64,000 bases of DNA from Breviolum minutum Mf 1.05b.01 (taxonomy: Eukaryota; Sar; Dinophyceae; Suessiales; Symbiodiniaceae). The notes under the pieces were generated by a model. That model ran no database searches, was not told the origin of the DNA, and worked only from the letters and a program-made list of their open reading frames with translations. The stretch is from positions 3,087-67,086 of the forward strand of contig DF239743.1 of the NCBI GenBank assembly GCA_000507305.1, read 5' to 3'. Position numbers and translations under genes: made by a program. Positions 24,661-32,700 of the stretch are shown piece after piece (positions within the stretch are counted from its first letter, which is position 1; every line of letters begins with the position of its first letter).

Positions 24661-24677
24661 CTGGTCTCCACCTTTTA
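24661..24677. repeat. 17-base direct repeat, copy 1 (possible target-site duplication)
   Basis: CTGGTCTCCACCTTTTA, identical to 34887-34903. It lies just past the 3' side of the RNase H frame. By chance a repeated 17-mer somewhere in 64 kb is not very rare; its position at both ends of the element is what makes it notable. Confidence 0.5.
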
Positions 24678-24738
24678 TCACACACGGATTGCGGTCCACG
24701 CCCCGGCTGCACGCAGGGACATGTGTCCAAAGGTGACC

Positions 24739-25953
24739 TTAACAACGCCAAGGCTTCGAAAGAGCCTGAGCCGATCGAATAGGACGGTGGCCTACAAAGG
24801 CACGAAGAGCCTCAAGTGACTGTACCTCACTCTCGGTTGTCCATCCTAAATAAATTCCTGGGAGTGGCATAAAAATGCTGATGCTAGACAAGTTAGCGAA
24901 GCCATCTCCAACGCTCATACCTGCTGCCTTCAGCAGTGAAAATATGAGGCGCCTAAAATGTCGAAAACCCGAAGCAAAAGATGCTTCAGTAAAGACCGTA
25001 TCGATCCCATCGATCTGACGTAAGGTGCGACCTTTGCCGCAACTCAAACGAAAACAAACGAAAAGCTCAAGGAAAGAAACCAGCCTCACGCTGGCGGCTT
25101 CCTGATCTGTTTGAATCAGCCATGCAATCAAAGTATTTGTACAAAACGGAAACTTCGCACTGGCTGATTGTGGGTCAAAAACAAATTCGGAATCCTGCAA
25201 AAGAGACAGCTGTCCGGACAAAGCGAAGTCGTTTTCGAACCTCTCAAATGCGATATCCTCGACAGAAATCTCTTCACAAAACTGTTGCTGCTCTTGAACT
25301 TGAATATCTTTCTGTGCAACTGCCAGATGGAAAGCCGAAAGTTGCCGAACGTTGCGCTTCCAATCAGATCTATAAGACTGATATTTGTCCCATACCCGTT
25401 GAAACCAAGGCGGTCGTGATCCTTGGGCCCGATTGGCCTGAGAATCTGCTACACCTTTCCAGTACCTGCACCAGTCATCCTGCGGTGAAAAGCAGAGGTC
25501 TTCTGACATGTGACTGGCCACTTTGTGAATGTAGACCTCCGAGGTGAGTTTCTGCAACGTAAGCTCAATCTCACACCAAAGGTCTGCATGTTCAAAATCC
25601 TGATGGCCAGCTAAATTCTGCTGTAGCGCTCTGAAGTGATCCACTGTGGTTTGGTTATCACACCAAATATGAAGTTCACTGTCGAACCCTTGTATCCACT
25701 TGATCGCACTCAGAACCGCCGAAATCTCCGCACAGAGAATGGTCTGAGTCATACCCCTCAATGGCCCACTGCTGATTATGATGTTGCCTTCAACCCAAAC
25801 TGCTGCCCATGATGCCAAAGCCTCTTCCTGCTCATGCGGGGAGATGCACGATCCGTCAGTGAAAACGTTGATGACCTTCCCCGAAGGTTTACAGCTCCAC
25901 TCGTCAATAGGCAAGGAAGCGAAATAAAGGCCTCCCAAAGCAAAGTCCTCCAT
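24739..25953 (-). pseudogene. RNase H domain and C-terminal extension of the retroelement
   Basis: 404-residue frame from an ATG at 25951-25953; in the intact element it would be the end of the polyprotein. The RNase H core keeps every expected acid: D33 in FTDGSC, E76 in AEISA, D99 in WCDN and D170 in VADSQAN, with H148 in the HKVASHM loop. It removes the RNA strand of the RNA:DNA hybrid during reverse transcription. Residues about 200-404 are an extension I cannot assign. It is cut off from the reverse transcriptase by an in-frame UGA (25960-25962) and a frame break, so in this copy it is probably not translated as part of the polyprotein. Confidence 0.85.
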
Positions 25954-25959
25954 GGATTT

Positions 25960-26361
25960 TCACAAACCGAATTGGCGGAAGCAGGAAGGGAGTGAAGACC
26001 ACTTCTGTAAGATCCCTGTGTGATGAGACCTTACTTCGTCATAATGAGGGCACCACCGGTACCTGTGTTCCCTGGTGTCTTGCTGTCCGCAAATGGGGCA
26101 AACATTCTTTCTGGAAACGTCAAACTTGCTCCGAAAAACATCCGTGAAAAAGGTTCCATCCCTCACGATGTTAAGAAGCTCAAGCTCTGAACCACCTATC
26201 GTATGATCACAGGATGTTGTGAGCTTGTAGTCAAAGCCCCGGAGATCATCGAAACCAGCTCTCTTGCTAAGCAAAGCTGACTGCTGCCTCCAAAAGCCAT
26301 GAATGCAAACTGCTCCAAAGGTGCGTACAGAAAATGAATCCAGGCGCGATCGGTGAACCAT
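25960..26361 (-). pseudogene. CCHC finger segment between reverse transcriptase and RNase H
   Basis: Same frame as the RNase H, -1 relative to the reverse transcriptase frame. It carries CPICGQQDTREHRYRWC, a C-x2-C-x7-H-x4-C knuckle typical of the tail of LINE polymerases, probably nucleic-acid binding. The two frames overlap at 26196-26361, where one base has probably been lost; the switch most likely falls between about 26280 and 26340. No slippery heptamer is present in the overlap, which argues against programmed frameshifting. The frame ends at a UGA two codons before the RNase H ATG. Confidence 0.75.
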
Positions 26362-29300
26362 AGCCTGAAGTGCTTGTCAAGGACAAGCTCCAATCCTGAA
26401 AACAGCTCCCACAACTTCCCAAAAGGACCATGTGTCGAAGTCTCCGACTCGACATTCTTGCCCCACCAGTCCTGCAAAATCTCAAGGCTCAAGCATTGCT
26501 GTCGAAACAACTTGATGGATAGCCACAAATCCTGCCATCCTGGGTCCAGGTCTTCAGTATGTAGAAGCGCCACACGAGTGAGAGGAGATGCCCCTGCCCG
26601 ATTCCACCTACTAAGCGCCTTCATAACGCCGGTGCGAAGAGCAGTGAGATGCTGTGATCCCACCGTGACTGCTTCACATCCATGAAAAGCCCTAGGCCAT
26701 AGAACCTGACGAATGTTAGTCTTCTTGATGTGGATAGAAACCGATGATCGCCGAAGTACGTCAAAGAAAGGATGAACCGAAGCCATTCGATCGGTCAGTA
26801 CTTTGTTGCGAAGGCTGGCAGTATAGCAAACCTGACCACCCAAGTCTCTTTCCCCTAAACTAATCCTATACCCCAAACTTTTAAGCTCACGTCTTCCAGC
26901 GGCTGTGGTTGACCAAGCATAAAGCTGGCGACGATCAACAAACAAATCCAAAGCTGAGCAAAAATCCATAAGGGAAGTCCAGCTGAGATGAAGATGATCA
27001 ATGTCGTGGGCCAGGCATTCGAGGTTATCCACATAAGAAATGGCAAGAGTCCGTGGGACTTTTTGGTGCTGCCATATATGCCATAGCCAATCTATGCATG
27101 ACATCGCCACACATGAGAGTGGGCATCCCTCAGGGAAACCCGTGGAGCTGAAAAGAACCGGGCTTGTGCAACGTCTGACCACAAAAAAGCGTTGGAAATC
27201 TACAAGATAATTTTTCCACAAAGTGATGAACCAAGAAGGGACGCCACAGTGCTGGAGAATCTTGAAGATAGGGGACCTCGGAAGGGTATTGTAGGCCTTG
27301 ATGAGGTCGGCCACATAGCCATGGATAGGCTCAGTTTGTTGGAGCGCTAATTCCACACAGAGATTGACAAAGTACCAAACATCTGAAGATTTCCGTTTAC
27401 GTGAAAATCCACACTGAAACTGATCGGTAAGCTGGGAAATCTGGTGAAGAAGTTGCCCAGCTCGAATGCCAGCATACACCCTGAACAGCATGCTTGTGAT
27501 ACTGATTGGCCTAAATCCCTCCACCGAAAAACGATCTGCTTTCTTTTGAAAACAGTGAATCAATCCAGTAGAACATTGAGTAGGCCATGGAACACCAGCC
27601 TCGATCATTTCGAAAAGTTCGAGTATGTTATCCACATGCGAAGGCAACAGATTATGTAAATCCGAACGAGTCCACCCACAGGGGCCAGCAGCAGCTGACA
27701 GTTTGAACTTGTGAATGGCCTTGTGCCAATCTGATCTAGTAACGGCGGGAAGCGAAAAGACTCCAGAAGGCAGAAACCTGACCCCAAAATCAACGATTTC
27801 AGCCCATCTATCATCAGACACTTCACTATGCCGATTCCAATAAGGGGACCACAATTGAGCAAGCTTCTCTTGGATGTGGGAAGTTTCAGAAATGGTTTGG
27901 TGGCACGACAACGTCTGACCCGAGCAAAGGAGTAAGTCACACTCAACCTGATAAGCTTGACCAACCCGACGGACAACGGCAGGCTGATCTTGCAAAGTCC
28001 AAGCATGTACGGAGGCTTCAGGGAAAGGCTGAGGCACCATAACATGGTTTTGGCATGTGTCTACCACCGTAATGGCCTGGCTGACCGTATCCTCAAGGCA
28101 GTCCAAGACAGGTTTCGGAGGTTTACGTGTGATGGCAAACAAATCTTTGGATGATGACTCGACCTTTGCTTGAAGACTAAGGCGACGTTTGGTGCACTGC
28201 CAATGTTCATACCTACGATAGTTGGCTAAAAAGTCATCATAGATTTCCAGAGCCAAATCAACCCCAGGAGGATAGTCAGGAAGGGCTAAAGGAGACCCTT
28301 GTAGCCTGACACATCGAGAAGGCCACCACTTTTGAAAACCACCTACAAATCCAGGAGCTCGCAAAATGCATTGCCATAACGGGGCACGAGCTTCAAATGT
28401 TTCAGCAACCCTTGAAGAACAAATCGAGTGCTTGTAGCTCTGGGGGCGACGCAATTGTTTGTACCAGCGATTCAAATATCGATTCAAAAATCCACTGGCT
28501 TGGGTTTCCTCTCCTGGACGTGCATGTCTAGGAACAGCCGGCTGAACCCGACGAAGTTTGGGCTGCACCAGCTTAGCTCTCCCCTTGAAACTGCTGTCAT
28601 GACTGGCCACATCAGTGCAAAGGCTACGAGAAACCTGCGACTCAAAATCACGACTCCAAGAGGCGAAAGCTTTTGAAATACTATCTTTTGACTGGGCATG
28701 CGACGGGGGAAAATCCAAAGCCCGTTGATGTTCCAAGAAACGCGACCTGATAGATTGCAATGGCGCCTGAGAAGCCCAGAGATCGAAATCCACATGATCC
28801 CAAGGTATGCGTCCAGGCAAAGGCCATTGTCTCTCGAACGGCGAACAACGTGGCAAAGAAAGTCCAATCATCAACACATCGTAGTCTGGAAAGATTCGCC
28901 AGGTGCCAATGTTAGTCAGCAGAGGAAGGATGTCAGCGGACACCCAAATTTGATCAGGAGCAGTGGCCCCTTTACACGTCTTTCGAGGTTGGAAGCCGAA
29001 CATGCTAGCAAACCAGCTTTGCACCTCCACAAAACCTTGAGCCCCCCAAAGCTTCATAGCATCAAGTGACCCAGCTTCGCAATTGAAATCCCCAAGTATG
29101 ATTGGCCCCTGACGGCCAAACACGATTTCTTCGGAAACCCTTTGAAGAAGCAATTCCGAGAGATGGCGAGCATTGGGATAAGAGGGCCCTCGAGGAGGCA
29201 GATACACCGTAGCAGCCGAGATTTCGAAACCCGACAAATGGGCCGTAGAGAAACTGACGCTCCCATTAGAATACTCCCCATTGTTCAACACCACTGGCAC

Positions 29301-29786
29301 TTCTCTCAAAGGGCAATCACCAAAGCTGAGAACACCTGTCCAACTCCCAGCCTCTGAAGACCCCGCCCTCAAGGGGGCAGGAGCCCCTAACACACTACGA
29401 ATGCATCTGTTTTGATTTTTGGAAATGCATTGCAAACGACGTTGCAGACAACATTGTTGGAACTTGGATGCCTGAGTTTCGGCTAAGTGCCACCATCCAA
29501 TCGGGAACGACTCCAACACATGAAGCTTGTTGTTGATGCCTGACGGATTGCCAATTCCAATGCAAAACGCAGGAGGTGATGCATGAAACCAACTAGGATC
29601 AGCAATGTCATACAAATCAGAAGTGGCAGGGCCCGGAACCGCAGCCTCACCAATTCGAGCGAAGAAGCAGAAAAAGACAAGGAAAGTCCAAAGACGCGAT
29701 AACAAGGAAGACGAAAATCCATGACCATTGATAGGGGTCTGGCCAATAGAGCTGCAACGACCACATGCAGTTCTGGCAGTGCCTAG
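26196..29786 (-). CDS. Retroelement endonuclease and reverse transcriptase (ORF2 region)
   Basis: Frame continuous with ORF1 after its UGA. Residues are counted from 29705. The first 300 residues are an endonuclease/exonuclease/phosphatase domain: NPSGINN, E76 (AETQ), Y168, GDFN at 205-208 and D251 (DQIW). The last motif reads PDYD where the family has the catalytic His (PDHD/SDH), so Y275 probably inactivates nicking. The reverse transcriptase follows, with VADLIKAYN (motif A, near 800), GFPEGCPLS (motif B, near 857) and YVDN (motif C, near 891) instead of YxDD. No ATG exists before residue 217, inside the endonuclease, so independent initiation would lose the domain's front. The frame ends early at 26196 through the frame break. 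Confidence 0.85.
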   Translation of the reverse strand, partial: LGTARTACGRCSSIGQTPINGHGFSSSLLSRLWTFLVFFCFFARIGEAAVPGPATSDLYDIADPSWFHASPPAFCIGIGNPSGINNKLHVLESFPIGWWHLAETQASKFQQCCLQRRLQCISKNQNRCIRSVLGAPAPLRAGSSEAGSWTGVLSFGDCPLREVPVVLNNGEYSNGSVSFSTAHLSGFEISAATVYLPPRGPSYPNARHLSELLLQRVSEEIVFGRQGPIILGDFNCEAGSLDAMKLWGAQGFVEVQSWFASMFGFQPRKTCKGATAPDQIWVSADILPLLTNIGTWRIFPDYDVLMIGLSLPRCSPFERQWPLPGRIPWDHVDFDLWASQAPLQSIRSRFLEHQRALDFPPSHAQSKDSISKAFASWSRDFESQVSRSLCTDVASHDSSFKGRAKLVQPKLRRVQPAVPRHARPGEETQASGFLNRYLNRWYKQLRRPQSYKHSICSSRVAETFEARAPLWQCILRAPGFVGGFQKWWPSRCVRLQGSPLALPDYPPGVDLALEIYDDFLANYRRYEHWQCTKRRLSLQAKVESSSKDLFAITRKPPKPVLDCLEDTVSQAITVVDTCQNHVMVPQPFPEASVHAWTLQDQPAVVRRVGQAYQVECDLLLCSGQTLSCHQTISETSHIQEKLAQLWSPYWNRHSEVSDDRWAEIVDFGVRFLPSGVFSLPAVTRSDWHKAIHKFKLSAAAGPCGWTRSDLHNLLPSHVDNILELFEMIEAGVPWPTQCSTGLIHCFQKKADRFSVEGFRPISITSMLFRVYAGIRAGQLLHQISQLTDQFQCGFSRKRKSSDVWYFVNLCVELALQQTEPIHGYVADLIKAYNTLPRSPIFKILQHCGVPSWFITLWKNYLVDFQRFFVVRRCTSPVLFSSTGFPEGCPLSCVAMSCIDWLWHIWQHQKVPRTLAISYVDNLECLAHDIDHLHLSWTSLMDFCSALDLFVDRRQLYAWSTTAAGRRELKSLGYRISLGERDLGGQVCYTASLRNKVLTDRMASVHPFFDVLRRSSVSIHIKKTNIRQVLWPRAFHGCEAVTVGSQHLTALRTGVMKALSRWNRAGASPLTRVALLHTEDLDPGWQDLWLSIKLFRQQCLSLEILQDWWGKNVESETSTHGPFGKLWELFSGLELVLDKHFRLWFTDRAWIHFLYAPLEQFAFMAFGGSSQLCLARELVSMISGALTTSSQHPVIIR

Positions 29787-29789
29787 TCA
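29783..29789 (-). promoter_or_regulatory. Leaky-stop (readthrough) context UGA-CUAG between ORF1 and ORF2
   Basis: ORF1 ends CGT CAC AAT TGA and the next bases are CTA GGC, giving TGACTAG. UGA followed by CUAG is the established high-readthrough context in eukaryotic and viral mRNAs. The frame beyond stays open for more than 1,100 codons and enters the endonuclease domain with no ATG available. Readthrough is inferred, not shown. Confidence 0.6.
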
Positions 29790-32700
29790 ATTGTGACGAG
29801 CTTTCTTGGCCAACATGGCCTCGATTCTTTCGGCCTGCTGATCGAAGTATGATTGCAGGCCCACTGTCATTTCTTCTTTCAACCCCGAAACTTGTTGGGT
29901 AACTCCAGTAATTGCAGACGACTGCTCATGAAGTTGAACCTGTGTCTGATCAAATCCATGTTGCAACTGGGCAATTTTGGCACTGCTATCAACACACCAA
30001 TGTTCAAGTTGTTGCTGGTGCTGATGCATGCAGGCGAGCTGCTGTTCCAAACTATCCAGTCTTGTCGAGGATTGTAGCGAAACCTGCTGTTCAATGGTGC
30101 CGCCCAACTGAGTCATCTGGGTAGCCAACGTGGCATCCACATGTTGCTTCATGGTATCTTGCAACCGTTGTTCGACGTCATCAAGTTTGCTTTGAACATG
30201 AGTAGCCACAGGAGGAGGTGGGCTTGTGACGCCAACATAGCTGCTCCAAGGATCTTGCCCTGTGGTGTGCCAAGAATCTTCCTGTGGTGGCTTTGGCTTA
30301 CCGAACGATCCATCTCTGATATGTTGTCGGGTTTTGACAGTAGCGATCAATTGTTGTGGTGCCATCTTGGGCGTTGCGTCCTTGACCTTGCTGATAGATA
30401 CCCAACCATGCTTCGCCTGAAGAAAAGGTGCAGGAGGAGGACCACCCGCTCCAACAATCCACGCGTGCCCCTGCGAACCTTTGCACGGCTGAAGAGGTTT
30501 TGCAACCCACTTGAAGTCTTCAAGCATTTCAACCAAGCTTTGACGTTGCAGTCCAGGTGGCAACGGTTCAAGACGAAAGATCTCCTTAATGTCACACTTG
30601 ACAAAAGGCTTGCCCGGACACAAGGCTTTATGTTGAGCCTCTTCATATTTGGCAAGGCACCTAACTCCAAAACGAGATCCCAAACGACAAACCGTGATTA
30701 GGTGATCATTTGTCCTAACCCGGTGCAATGCTTCTTTCAATGAAGAATGCTGAAGCCAGATCACAGCATAGTGCGGGTCAGGTCCAGGCTTGTCCGTGCA
30801 ACGAGGTTCAAAAAAGACGCCACTTTGACCCGAGAGCAAATGAACCTGATTGAAGTTAGACTCCAAAACACGAACGTAGAAAGAAAGCACTGTCGCTTTC
30901 TGAGGCGATGTCTTTTGACCATCCAATGTATGCCAATGAAACCCCCACGTGTCCAAAATGGCAGCCTCCACACCTTCTTCTTCCAAAGATGGATGAAAAC
31001 AACCGCAATCTCGTGAACAGGAGTCAGTCCGACACAATGTGAGGATGGGGAACTGTTGTGTGAGCGACTTAATGGGACGTGATGCAAGGTCAGTCCACTC
31101 ATGCTCCTCTGTCCACAAATCTTGAAACACATGAACTCGAAAGACCACCGTTGGAAAGACCGCAATTTCTTTGACTCGATTGTTTTGTTTGGCGTATACG
31201 GCTTGATCTCCTAACTGGATGGCAGTGCGGTCTACCAAAATTGGTTCTTGAGTACCCTGATAAATTGCAGGTACCCTCACTGAATGAGCTGGCAAGGCAT
31301 GAGCAACATCTGGAGGAAGATTGCCGACAACCAACAATGACAAAGCCTCAGTGGAAATGAACTTGGCCTCAGAAAGAAACGGCTTCGCCTCAGCCAGTGA
31401 TGCGAATGCAACACCCTTGCTGTTCTTCTGCACATCTGAAAGAGGGATTTGGTCAACTTCCGCTCCTTCATTGGTCACAAAAATTCCAGGCAACAAATTC
31501 AAGCTTGCCGGATCCAACATCGAAGCAACTGCGGGTGCAGGCTTCTGAGCTTTGCGTGCTTTTGGTTTGGTTTGATCAACACTAGCACCAAATTTGGAGG
31601 ACGCTCTTTGTTGGATATGCTCTTGAAGTTCAGCATGTAAAATCCACATGAAAGGCTTAGGGCGTGAAGTGCCAAGGTTTTTGAGAGCTGCCCAAACATT
31701 CTTTGTAGCTAATGCCTTCTGAAGAGGCTGAACTCCAAGGATCTTGATGCTTTCAAGGGCACGCTCACGAACTTTGGACACCGGTACCCCTTTTGATGGC
31801 AAGATTTGTTCAAGTGCCAACACGATTGCCTCTTCATCGGGACCACCATATCCAATGATGTTGGCCTCAGAGGGAACCATCCGACTACAAACTGCAAGGC
31901 TTGAGTGAAGATCTTCAAAAGCTGATGCTTGTTCCTGTGACACAAGGCCAAGTATGCGAGCAAAATGTCCCAGAGCAACCGTGCCACAAGAGTCCGATCT
32001 GGTTTGTTCAATGATCCAAGTACTACCGATACGGACCCGATTGGGCTTCCATGCTGGCCTCAGAATGTCAACCAGCAACTGAAGGGCATTGAGCTTGCAT
32101 CGTTGAAGTCCATCGTACTGTGTCACTACAAGTGCGTCATCGATCATATAGCAATGCACCAAAGTCCAATGCTGCTCACAAAGCAGAAACGCGAAGAGAG
32201 GTGCAGGCTCAGGGCAAAACACAGTAGTATGGACAACGTCGAAACCATGTGAGTGCGGGTCTAAGCAGAGCACACGAATCTGGCTGCTGGTGATTTCCAA
32301 AGGGCTTGAAGCGACCAAGGCTCGAGCAAAATCCAAAAGGAAAGGGGCATTAAGACCTTGGCGCTGTGGTTCACAAATGTTACCCGGAGGCACCGGCATC
32401 TGCACTTGATCCAGTGGCAGTGTTGGAGAAACAAGGTCAATAGGGTGCAACGAAGGGATTCCAAAGGCCAGAAGTGGGCGAGATTCACGAAGAGCCTGTG
32501 CGACAGTCTGTGGGACCCCAAGCATTCCTTCGAGGAGTTCAAAGACCCTTGACATTGATCCTGCTGCACCTGTAACTTCGCGACCAACAGAACGACATTC
32601 TTCATAGCATGTACGATTGCTAGACAACCGCACTCTGTTCGCCAGGCGTCTTGCAAGCTCCGATGAACAACCTTCAACCTCAAATATGTGAGTACTCAAT

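Noticed and set aside
26196..26361. Programmed -1 frameshift in the retroelement
   Set aside because: The overlap has no X-XXY-YYZ slippery heptamer in the reverse transcriptase frame, and a UGA follows in the new frame. A lost base explains both better.
29703..29705. TTG as the start of ORF2
   Set aside because: TTG is not a usual nuclear start in eukaryotes. The frame is continuous with ORF1 through a UGA, so readthrough or a mutated sense codon is more likely.
29483..29764. Separate small frame over the ORF1-ORF2 junction
   Set aside because: It opens only with GTG, is out of frame with the endonuclease motifs and overlaps them; judged a shadow.
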